DNA from: a virus
IMG/VR virus record: IMGVR_UViG_3300020000_000001
Location: 1 to 48,449 of that record
Direction: 5' to 3' (one strand)
Length of the DNA stretch: 48,449 nt
Shown: one piece after another, positions 6,911 through 15,100 of the stretch
How positions within the stretch are numbered: the stretch's first letter is position 1
How the letters are laid out: each line of letters starts with the position of its first letter
The notes under the pieces: generated by a model
Told to the model about the DNA's origin: nothing
The model's input: only the letters and a program-made list of their open reading frames with translations
Databases searched by the model: none
Program-made: the position numbers and the translations under genes

Positions 6911-8702
6911 TCTCTTCTACGGCACCCGCGGTCCCCGAGACGCGAAGGTCGTGATCGTAGGAGAGTCTTGGGGGGCTGAAGAAGCCAGTGCACAGACAGC
7001 CATGGTTGGTACGTCTGGTACTGAACTGAACCGGATGCTTGCCGACGCCCGGATCGATCAATCCGACGTATTGTTCACCAATATGGTAGCGGAGAAGCCA
7101 CATGCCAACGAGACTTGGAGGTTCTTCGAACCTAAAGCCACTAAACCCCGTACAATTGACCGCCTTGCGCCTTCTCCTTCGACTTGCGACGAGATTAGCC
7201 GTCTTTACTCTCAGATTACATCTCACCCTCGTGACGTGGTCATTGCGGCGGGCAACTGGCCATTCTGGGCTCTTTCATCTAAGAGTGGCGTGGAGGTTCT
7301 CCGCACATCGAATAACCGAGCGATCCCTGTGGACGATCAAAGGCATGTCCCAACCGGAATAACGAGCCACCGCGGCTCAATGTGGTATTGTGAGTTCAAA
7401 CGCGAACTATACGAACCAGGATACTATGACCCCCATGTACCGACCAATATACCTCTACTCCCCATTATCCACCCCGCGGCGATCCAACGTGCGTGGTACC
7501 AGCGACCAGTCACGGTACACGATCTTAAAGCTCGCGTTCCGATGGCAAGAAAGCATGACTGGAGGCCAATCGGGGTCCAAGCCATCCATACTCCCTCCTT
7601 TTCCGACGTCGTGGACCAGCTCCGTCTGTGGCTGGCATCCGCTGACGACCTTCTCCGACTCAATGGCACCCTGCGACTGGCCTGCGATATCGAAACTCTG
7701 CGCCGCCGCTTTATCTCCGTCGTGGGATTTAGTTGTGGAGCGAGACAAGCGATTGCCATTCCGTTCATCAAATGTGACACAGCCGATGGAGCTTTTGAAC
7801 CTTATTGGTCCGTGGCCCATGAGGCCATCATTATTGGACTTATTCGACGAATTCTTCTTCACCCGGCGATACTGATCGAGGGACAGAACTTCATCTACGA
7901 CACACAATTCTTCCAATACGAAATGGGCGTAACGCCGACTGTCGACTTCGATACCATGATCGCCCAGAACACTCTCTTCCCCGGCACACCGAAGGCACTC
8001 GAATACCTCGCCTCCCTCTACTGCGACTACTATTGGTATTGGAAGGAGGATGCGAAAGACTGGAATACGGCAGGCAACATTCGCCAACTATGCGAATACA
8101 ATAATCTCGATTGTATGTGGACGTATGAATGCGCGGGGACCTTGCGTATGCTCGTCCAGCAAATGAACCAGCAGCCGCAATACGACTTCAAAATGCGCAT
8201 CAACGATCTCTGCCTCCGTATGATGAACCGAGGGATCAATGTTGACAAGACCTTACGTAATAAACTCAAAACTGATCTTAACGAGGTCTTGCTCGAGTTC
8301 TATACTGAACTGGAGCAGATCGTGCCCCAAGACATGGTCGAGCCGGGCCATAAAACCCGCTGGTACAAATCCGACAAACAGACTAAGAAGCTATTCTACG
8401 ACATCTTTAATATGCGGATCGTCCGACACTCGAAGACGGGTAAGCCAACATCCGGTAAACAAGCCCTCATGCAGCTTAAGAGGTGGTACCCGGAATTTAC
8501 AGGTCTCTTCAATCGTCTCGATTACGCCGGGTCAGTTGAGAATACGTGTCAGGTCGTCGCAACACCATTGGAGTCTAGTGGCCGTATCCAGTGCTCCTTT
8601 AATCCGGCAGGCACAGAGACACACAGGCTATCTAGTTCGGAAAATGCCTTCGGTCGTGGGACGAATTTTCAGAACCTCACAAGAGGAGAGGAAGACCAAT
8701 GA
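6900..8702 (+). CDS. Family A DNA polymerase, N-terminal part: UDG-like plus 3'-5' exonuclease plus start of polymerase domain
   Basis: A 600-residue protein. Residues 1-210 resemble uracil-DNA glycosylases (KVVIVGESWGAEEA ... LLPIIHPAAI), a fusion also known at the N-terminus of some phage polymerases. Next is a DnaQ-type proofreading exonuclease with all three motifs: CDIETL (D263, E265), NFIYD (D334) and YNNLD (Y400, D404). The rest is the start of a Pol I-type domain, reaching TETHRLSSS ... NFQNL and stopping just before motif A. Motifs A, B and C are encoded separately at 9888-10658, so this is one subunit of a split polymerase. It overlaps the methyltransferase by 11 bases. Confidence 0.9.
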   Translation: MRHDLFYGTRGPRDAKVVIVGESWGAEEASAQTAMVGTSGTELNRMLADARIDQSDVLFTNMVAEKPHANETWRFFEPKATKPRTIDRLAPSPSTCDEISRLYSQITSHPRDVVIAAGNWPFWALSSKSGVEVLRTSNNRAIPVDDQRHVPTGITSHRGSMWYCEFKRELYEPGYYDPHVPTNIPLLPIIHPAAIQRAWYQRPVTVHDLKARVPMARKHDWRPIGVQAIHTPSFSDVVDQLRLWLASADDLLRLNGTLRLACDIETLRRRFISVVGFSCGARQAIAIPFIKCDTADGAFEPYWSVAHEAIIIGLIRRILLHPAILIEGQNFIYDTQFFQYEMGVTPTVDFDTMIAQNTLFPGTPKALEYLASLYCDYYWYWKEDAKDWNTAGNIRQLCEYNNLDCMWTYECAGTLRMLVQQMNQQPQYDFKMRINDLCLRMMNRGINVDKTLRNKLKTDLNEVLLEFYTELEQIVPQDMVEPGHKTRWYKSDKQTKKLFYDIFNMRIVRHSKTGKPTSGKQALMQLKRWYPEFTGLFNRLDYAGSVENTCQVVATPLESSGRIQCSFNPAGTETHRLSSSENAFGRGTNFQNLTRGEEDQ

Positions 8703-9016
8703 AGGAAAAATACGTTGAAGCCGTCGCCAGCCTCCTAACAGCCGAGGCAGCAAAGACCGGCCTTCTCATCGAGGCAGGCTGGGCTGGCTACGCTCTGTCT
8801 CTCTCAAAGGGTGCGTCACAGGAGCAAATCGACGAGACGAAGATGGCATTCTTCGCCGGCGCCGATCACCTTTACTCCTCCATCATGAACACCCTCGATC
8901 CTGGGGTGGAGGAGACAGCCGATGACATGAAGAAGATGGAGCAAATACACAACGAACTCGGACGATTTCGCGAGCGGCTTAAACTCCGCTTCGCAAAGAC
9001 AAAGGGGCGAGCATGA
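8699..9016 (+). CDS. Hypothetical helical protein between the polymerase halves
   Basis: A 105-residue, mostly helical protein starting at an ATGA overlap with the first polymerase part; AAGAGGAG at 8681-8688 lies 10 bases before the ATG. The segment MAFFAGADHLYSSIMNTLDPG followed by MEQIHNELGRFRERLKLRF is typical of a small protein found in many phage early regions, of unknown function. No nuclease or maturase motif is visible, so it gives no hint of how the polymerase came to be split. Confidence 0.7.
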   Translation: MKEKYVEAVASLLTAEAAKTGLLIEAGWAGYALSLSKGASQEQIDETKMAFFAGADHLYSSIMNTLDPGVEETADDMKKMEQIHNELGRFRERLKLRFAKTKGRA

Positions 9017-9201
9017 TCTGGCTTAGACGAATATTCACCTGCTGGTGGGGAGGATGTGGAGGACGCGTATACGAGACGACCTGCACCTATCCCGACTGCA
9101 TGAGCGAGTCCATGCTAACCCATCCATCGTGTCACGAGGACTGCAATACACAGGCCCCGTTCTGGCGATGTAGTTATTGTGGAAGGACAAGCGATGACTG
9201 A
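9013..9201 (+). CDS. Small cysteine-rich protein
   Basis: A 62-residue protein starting with an ATGA overlap. It has nine cysteines, ending in CSYCGRTSDD, and also CTYPDC and CHEDC. This is consistent with one or two zinc sites. The N-terminus (MIWLRRIFTCWWGG) is hydrophobic but too short for a secure membrane segment. It overlaps the next gene by eight bases. Function unknown. Confidence 0.55.
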   Translation: MIWLRRIFTCWWGGCGGRVYETTCTYPDCMSESMLTHPSCHEDCNTQAPFWRCSYCGRTSDD

Positions 9202-9622
9202 TCAAGACAGAGGACATAAGAAGATTCTCGTCGTCGATTTCGACGGCGTGCTAAACAGCTATACGAGCGGCTGGGTCAGTGCAACCTTCATCCCCGATCC
9301 GCCGGTCGACGGAGCGATGGAGTGGTTATGGCAGATGTCGAGAGAGTTCAACCTGCAAATCTTCTCCTCTCGTAGCAAGGAAGACGGCGGGATCAAGGCC
9401 ATGTCAGACTACATCGGGTATTGGGCGAAGAAGATACTCGGTAACGCCGAGCCCGAATACAGGGCCAACGCCGTCATCAACCGAATCTGCAACGACCCAG
9501 CGGCGTGGCCAACACAGAAGCCCGCCGCCTTCGTCACTCTCGACGACCGAGCCATTTGCTTCACAGGTAAATGGCCCACACTCGACGAACTAAAGGGCTT
9601 CAAGCCCTGGAACAAAAGATGA
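9194..9622 (+). CDS. HAD-superfamily phosphatase-like protein
   Basis: A 142-residue protein; GGAAGGA at 9181-9187 selects the ATG at 9194 over an in-frame upstream start at 9179. The HAD motif I, DFDGV (D15, D17), follows a hydrophobic strand (KILVV). SSRS in the middle could be motif II, and TLDDRA near the C-terminus supplies the acidic motif IV. The size and pattern fit small phage HAD hydrolases, which remove phosphates from nucleotides or DNA ends. The substrate cannot be told. It lies between the polymerase halves, so a nucleotide or end-processing role is plausible. Confidence 0.8.
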   Translation: MTDQDRGHKKILVVDFDGVLNSYTSGWVSATFIPDPPVDGAMEWLWQMSREFNLQIFSSRSKEDGGIKAMSDYIGYWAKKILGNAEPEYRANAVINRICNDPAAWPTQKPAAFVTLDDRAICFTGKWPTLDELKGFKPWNKR

Positions 9623-9882
9623 GGAATATCCTCGCTCACATTCTCGACGAGAACGGGAGGCCGAGCAAGAAGCTCATTCCGCCCCGTTCCGTTGGCATGA
9701 TCATGGTCGAGGCTTGGACGGGAGTGGATGTCTGTTCAAGCTACGACCTGGTCAAAAGATGCCTCTTTGTCGTGAACCTACCCTATCACCATAATCAACC
9801 CATTTGGCTCTTCAACGGGGGCCTCGAAAACCAGTGGGTCCAGCATGGAGACGTAGTCGGCGTCACTAATAACAGGGGATAA
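9619..9882 (+). CDS. Hypothetical protein before the polymerase C-terminal part
   Basis: An 87-residue protein whose ATG overlaps the stop of the HAD gene (ATGA). It contains beta-like stretches (VGMIMVEAWTGVDV, KRCLFVVNLPYHH, PIWLFNGGLENQWVQHGDVVGV) and no known motif. The stop at 9880-9882 is five bases before the ATG of the polymerase C-terminal part, whose ribosome binding site (AGGGGAT) lies inside this gene's end. Confidence 0.6.
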   Translation: MRNILAHILDENGRPSKKLIPPRSVGMIMVEAWTGVDVCSSYDLVKRCLFVVNLPYHHNQPIWLFNGGLENQWVQHGDVVGVTNNRG

Positions 9883-9887
9883 GAACA

Positions 9888-10658
9888 ATGCCAACAACCG
9901 CATGGTTGAGTCAAGAGGAGCGTCTGCCAAATGTACGTAAAATTCTCATCCCCGATCCGGGATACGTCTGGTTCGAGGGCGACCTAAAAGGCGCCGACGC
10001 ACAAGTCGTCGCATGGGAGGCAGAAGATGAAGACCTTAAAGCCGCTTTCCGAGCCGGCATCGACATTCATGTCAAAAACGCTGAAGATATGTGGGGAAAA
10101 GAGTTCACGTGCCTTCCTACAAACTCTCACGCGAGAGATGCAAAGAGGCAGGAATGCAAGCATACAGTCCACGGGTGTAACTATGGTTGTACGCCTCGAA
10201 CCACTGCCATCCAGCGCGGGTGGACAGTGCATGAAGCTGAGCGTTTTCACAATCGCTGGTTCTCTCTTCACCCAGGCATCAAGAAGAATTTCCATTCCAA
10301 GATTGAGCGCTGGCTTCAAAAGAACAATACGGTCCAGAACGCGTTCGGCTACAAGAGGATCTTCTTCGATCGCCCCGACAACAATTTCACCGAAGCCCTA
10401 GCTTGGATACCCCAATCGACGGTAGCTTTTAATAGCTTCTTCGGCTTCTTCCAGCTTGAGGAGCTGTATCCTGAAGTCGAGCCACTGCTGCAGAACCACG
10501 ACTCGATGTGTTGGCAGTGGAAGAAAGAACTCATCCCCGCCAACGACAACATCCGCAAGGCCCTCCTCGTTAAAACGCCATACGACGATCCGCTCTATAT
10601 CCCATGGGATTTGAAGTCGAGTGAGAAGAGCTGGGGGGATATGCAGAAGTGTGCCTAG
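9888..10658 (+). CDS. Family A DNA polymerase, C-terminal catalytic part
   Basis: A 256-residue protein carrying the catalytic motifs of a Pol I-type polymerase. Motif A is FEGDLKGADAQVVAW (D32). The O-helix is RDAKRQECKHTVHGCNYG (K91, Y99, G100). Motif C is LLQNHDS (H204, D205). It begins with LPNVRKILIPDPGYVW, the sequence that normally follows the T-x-T-x-RLSSS ... NFQNL region with which the upstream part ends, so nothing essential seems missing. It has its own ribosome binding site and ATG. The two parts together are about 856 residues, a normal length. The active enzyme would have to assemble from both. Confidence 0.9.
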   Translation: MPTTAWLSQEERLPNVRKILIPDPGYVWFEGDLKGADAQVVAWEAEDEDLKAAFRAGIDIHVKNAEDMWGKEFTCLPTNSHARDAKRQECKHTVHGCNYGCTPRTTAIQRGWTVHEAERFHNRWFSLHPGIKKNFHSKIERWLQKNNTVQNAFGYKRIFFDRPDNNFTEALAWIPQSTVAFNSFFGFFQLEELYPEVEPLLQNHDSMCWQWKKELIPANDNIRKALLVKTPYDDPLYIPWDLKSSEKSWGDMQKCA

Positions 10659-10691
10659 GGGTCCTTTCACTGGCCTGTGAACTGCCCCCTT
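10656..10691 (+). promoter_or_regulatory. Conserved inverted-repeat element, copy D
   Basis: GGGG and GCCCCC frame a core in which TTCAC pairs with GTGAA. The element starts in the TAG stop of the polymerase part and ends 15 bases before the ATG of the DUF3987-like gene. Four other copies are at 31488-31523 (minus), 40389-40424, 43453-43487 and 48349-48383. Position between stop and start suggests an mRNA processing, translational or operator element. Confidence 0.75.
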
Positions 10692-10705
10692 AACCTGAGC
10701 ACACC

Positions 10706-11959
10706 ATGCCTCGTCACCATCCCCACTGGCTGAAAGCGTACTGTGACTACACGGCGGCAAGTGAGTCGCCGCTCTCCTTCCATTTCTGGACGGCTGTCTC
10801 TTGCGTGGCCGCGGTTCTTAAGAAGCGGGTATATAGGGACGAGCTGATATTTAAGTGGACGCCGAACTTCTACATCATTCTCGTCGCCCCGGCCGGGATA
10901 GCGTCGAAGTCGACCAGTCTCGGCCTCGGCTACGACCTGATCCGCCGATGTAAGAATGTAAAGAACCAGGAACTCGTCGAATTCGGACCCGACTCGATGA
11001 CCTGGCATGGGCTAGGCAAGAGGTTCGAGAAAGCAGGAGCATATGAAGAATATCCTGATTCTAGCGGTACCCTTAAGCGTGTATTTATGTCTCCTCTTAC
11101 TTGTTCCATCTCAGAACTCGGCACATTTCTACGTCCTGACGACTCTGGCCTCGTTAGCTTTCTTACTGACGTATGGGACGGTAAGGATCGTCCGTTCGAC
11201 CATGGAACGAAGGACAGCGGAGACATTAAAATCGACAACCCCTGGCTCAACATCATCGGAGCCACCACTCCCGAGTGGATGCAAACCAACTTCCCCCCTA
11301 ATCTTCTCAGTGAAGGACTCGGATCGCGGACTATCTTTGTCTATGCCGATCAGAAGAGACAACTTACGGCATATCCTTCAAGACTCACACGTGTTCCAGA
11401 TCATGCACGTAAAGCCACACAGTTGGTGGAGGACCTTCAGCAAATCGGAAAACTTGGAGGTTCTTACGAACTCACAGCAGACGCGTATACATGGGGAGAA
11501 GACTGGTACCGTCGCCATCATGCAGGAAGAGGTGTCCATGTCGCTTCCAGCAGGTACAGTGGTTATCTTGCCCGGAAGCAAACCCATATGCACAAGCTCG
11601 CTATGGTACTTGCGGCGAGCCAGCGCGATACTCTTGAGATTACACAGAGCGATCTTGAAGAGGCGGATACGCTCCTATCCACGACCGAGACAAGTATGAT
11701 TAAGGTCTTCGAAAGTGTCGGCCTGATCGATGAGGCGAAGCACATAGCCGAGCTGGTTCAGTTTGTCCGAGCCTACGGCTTCATAACTCCACGGGACCTA
11801 TACCGCCTATGCCACAACATCATGGCTCAGAAGGACTTCAACGCAGGTCTGAAATCCGCACTCGAAGGCGATCTGCTCGAAGTCGTCGATCATCAAGGGC
11901 AACGCGGGCTCTCGCCCAAGAAACAAAAGCCCGCCTCGATGAACGGTGGAATTCCCTAG
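10706..11959 (+). CDS. DUF3987-like P-loop ATPase, probable replication helicase or primase-helicase component
   Basis: A 417-residue protein, last gene of the plus-strand replication block. An N-terminal helical region (FHFWTAVSCVAAVLKKRV) leads to VAPAGIASKSTS (K68, S69), a Walker A variant as in DUF3987 proteins, where the second glycine is replaced. Later segments (SISELGTFL, WLNIIGATTPEW) fit the ATPase core and sensor region of that family, which often takes the place of the replicative helicase in phages. No zinc-binding primase domain is seen. It is preceded by inverted-repeat copy D, so it may be controlled separately from the polymerase. Helicase activity is inferred. Confidence 0.7.
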   Translation: MPRHHPHWLKAYCDYTAASESPLSFHFWTAVSCVAAVLKKRVYRDELIFKWTPNFYIILVAPAGIASKSTSLGLGYDLIRRCKNVKNQELVEFGPDSMTWHGLGKRFEKAGAYEEYPDSSGTLKRVFMSPLTCSISELGTFLRPDDSGLVSFLTDVWDGKDRPFDHGTKDSGDIKIDNPWLNIIGATTPEWMQTNFPPNLLSEGLGSRTIFVYADQKRQLTAYPSRLTRVPDHARKATQLVEDLQQIGKLGGSYELTADAYTWGEDWYRRHHAGRGVHVASSRYSGYLARKQTHMHKLAMVLAASQRDTLEITQSDLEEADTLLSTTETSMIKVFESVGLIDEAKHIAELVQFVRAYGFITPRDLYRLCHNIMAQKDFNAGLKSALEGDLLEVVDHQGQRGLSPKKQKPASMNGGIP

Positions 11960-12112
11960 GCGTCGCCCACCCACACCACGTCGCCTGTTGGAGTTTTCGC
12001 GGCGACTGCCTATCGTCTTTTCCTGGGAAGAAATATCCCCCCTTCATCAGACAGAAACCCTACGTCTGGATGCCAAAGAACTATGGCAGCCAGTGGCGCT
12101 ATACTCACCGAG
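11960..12112. other. Gap between convergent arms
   Basis: This 153-base space separates the stop of the plus-strand DUF3987-like gene from the stop of the giant minus-strand gene. I see no T-tailed hairpin for either direction. A plus-strand frame (11809-12270) runs through it and reads protein-like, including KPYVWMPKNYGSQWRYTHRAILLAE, but its only ATG lies deep in the upstream gene and its end runs 157 bases into the giant gene. It could be a frameshifted extension of the upstream gene or a small unrecognised gene. Confidence 0.4.
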
Positions 12113-15100
12113 CTATCTTACTCGCCGAACGTCAACGGTTGACTCAGGAAATAGCCGATCGATCTCACGGCTTATGGGCACATTGCGCCTTTGAGTCGGC
12201 ACCCCCCGCTCTCGAGCTATCAGCTCCCTTTCGCGACCTTGGATGGACGATCGAGCATTTTGTTCTGTAATCGTATAGCCCTTAGCAATCTGCGGAAGCT
12301 CTCTATTGTAACGCCGAATTGAATCGAGGACATCATTGATTTCGGCAGTATTGCCACCCTTCCGCGCCTCGAATAGCTGACCAAATAAGGTCTTCTGCTG
12401 CATCTCGTAGAATTTCTCCACCTCCGCCTTCGCCATAATGGAGTCCCATTTCGACTGCACCCGGAGGGCCTGATACCCCGTCGCCATAGCAAGCAACTCC
12501 CCGGCCTGTTCGGGGTCACGCCAATTAAACGAGGCAATAGTTGGGGCACTGTCTGGCCCGCCCCTACTCCTCTCTCGTCCCTCGCTGAATGCCCTCCACG
12601 TCCTCGTCATATCCGCTAACTGTCGAGGAATAGCACGTTCCCATCGTTTCGGGTCAGTCCCTTCGAGTTTATTGTCCAAGATAGCCTTGACCATATTGAA
12701 CCCCACGGAAAATACTGCACCCGAGGCGCGTTGACTCTGCTCAGCAATGACCCTGTTGGGGTCATCTGTAGTGTCGAAGAGCTTGCCGAGCTCAACAGGC
12801 AAGATCGGCCCGAGAGTGATGGCTTTGTGCCGATCGAGAACCGGGAACGGAACATTTTGCCCTGCCACCTTACCATCGAACCCTCGCCCAGGGGTTCCGG
12901 TGACGAAACTGCCCATAAGATCGAGTAGAGCGGGTATCCCATATCCTTGCCTCGCTAGGCCACCTAAGACCATATCTGGCGGAATCTTGCCATCGAAATG
13001 ACTAAGAATAAAGTCCCTCACCGCATGATCCACGTTCCAGTCTTTGCCGAAGAACCGATGCCCAACCATCTTAAGGATTTCTTTAAGATCGTCGAAGCCC
13101 GGTATCCCCGCCATCCCGCCCATGAGGGCAGCCATGACTAAGTAGCGCGGCAGGACGTCCGATTTATTATTCCCCAACATGAACAGCGTAGATTGCATAT
13201 AGAGCTTGAAGACAAAGATCGTCCCAGCAAGCCTTCCTCGCATAAACCGGGGTCTCGCCCATCGAGCATATTGAAACTGCGTCTGATTAGTGACATAGGA
13301 GGCGGTGATAATAGCCGCCGCCTGCGCGTCATTTCCGAGGCGCGATTTAAGCTCGTCGTATTCGCCTCTGTTCGCATTGATAGCCTCCTTAACGATCGGA
13401 GCATTCGGCTTATCCAAGGCCAGATTAAGACCAGCCCTATATGCTATCCGGCGGTTCCATTGCTCCGCCATTTCGAACATCCAGGCGCTCTTCTCCATAA
13501 ACGCCTGCCAGCCCTGCTGAGCCCGGTTCCCACCGAGCCCCTTCATCAGATTCATACCCTGTGAGGCCGCAGCCAGCTCCGACGCCTGCGACTCAGTAAT
13601 GATGCCTTTCTGAATTCCATAACTCATCGCCACAGTATCGAACGAGGCGCCGCCCTTACTTATCGCCGCGCTATAAGTCCCCCGCTTATAGAACGTCGAC
13701 AGCTGGCCCATCGCCTTCGCCATCGCTCTCGTCGCCGACACATCCCCAAACTTCGCAGCCAGATAGGGGAACGTGATCATCGGCGTCTGTGTGAGATTCT
13801 GCGTGGCGGCAGCAGGAACGTATCCCATGGCCCAGAGGAAAATACCCCCCTTAACTGCTCCGAAATCTCCCTTAGCCTCGAGGACGGTATTTTTAAGGTG
13901 GTCGGACATAAAGTCGGCAATTTTGTGAGCGTTATTCCCACCGACCAACCTTGCGGCCCGGATGTCGTCATTAAGTTCCCACGAATGCCTCGACCGTGCA
14001 TAGTACCTCCCAAGATGGAAGAAGTATCTTGCGAAGGATCGCTGGAAGTCAAAGCTATACCCCTTCGTATAGTTCTGTTTGAAGGCCTTCGGGAACTTCG
14101 TCGCCGTGGAGTGATTATACATAAGATTCTCAAGCGCATCAATCTGTGATGGCGTGAGATTCAGCTTGTCCCGAATTTCTTCCAACAACATCGGCGGAAG
14201 TCCGATGAACGGCGATGCTGCCTCAGGGAGTATCCCCACGTCCGGGTCCGGATATCCCGGAAACTGCTTCCGAAGGTCATCCACACGCGTCTGCTGCTGC
14301 CGCTCAGCACTCTTAAATCCAACCCGTTCGAAAGTTTCGAAATGGACGGTATTGCCGGCGGCGTCCTTCTGTATGACATAATGCCTCCCGAACCGCATGA
14401 AGGGGAAGAACGGTCTCGACATCATCGATTGGGTTCGAATATTAATCTCGTCGATCTTATTCGCGAGCTTCACGGGGTCCGTGATCACCCGCATTGCCGT
14501 CTGCATCGCGCTCTGACTTACGAGCTTAAGTACCTCATCATTCAGGACCTTAATCTTCCGAAATACCTCAAGCCCTTCCTTACTCAACTGATGCTTCGCG
14601 ACCAGCGCCTGCTGTTCCATCTGATTCGGATGCCGGACAACACCTCTTGCCTTCTCCTGCGGAGTCATGAAGTCGAGATTGACCAAATCATTGATGAAGG
14701 CAGTGAGATTCTCGCCCTGAGTCCCAAGTGCCTTCCAATCCTTCCGCACACGTATCGCGGCGTCGTGAATTTGCGTCTCGTCCAGTTGCATCCTCTTCAT
14801 CCGCTCAACATATCGGATCAGCGGGGCGAAGAACGGATTGGCCTGAGCGAGTTGCTCGAGCCCGGCCATATATTTGTAGAACCGATTAATCCGCGATGCG
14901 TGGACGGCGGACGAGGCGGGACCCGGCGATCCTGGAGCCCCCATCGCAGCTGCCGCTCTCATCGTATCCGCCGCCGGACTCCGCTCGGGAATAAACATAT
15001 CCGGCTCTTCCGCCGCCACCGCCCTCTGATCCGTCTTGACCAGATTGCTGTCTAGCTCGAGATACTGCGGATGCCCGAAACCAGCCTGCGTGGTAAGGAA

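Noticed and set aside
8680-9920. CAAGAGGAG direct repeat at 8680-8688 and 9912-9920 as target duplication of an insertion splitting the polymerase
   Set aside because: Joining at the repeat leaves the two polymerase parts out of frame, and the first copy is simply the ribosome binding site of the 8699 gene.
11809-12270. Plus-strand frame of 153 codons at the end of the plus arm
   Set aside because: Its only ATG is deep inside the DUF3987-like gene, and its last 157 bases lie over the giant minus gene. Protein-like in the middle, so I kept it only as a remark in the gap entry.
14342-15055. Plus-strand frame of 237 codons within the giant gene, and others like it at 16574-17194 and 17948-18547
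   Set aside because: Arg/Ser/Leu-rich antisense shadows of a continuous 2,274-residue coding frame.
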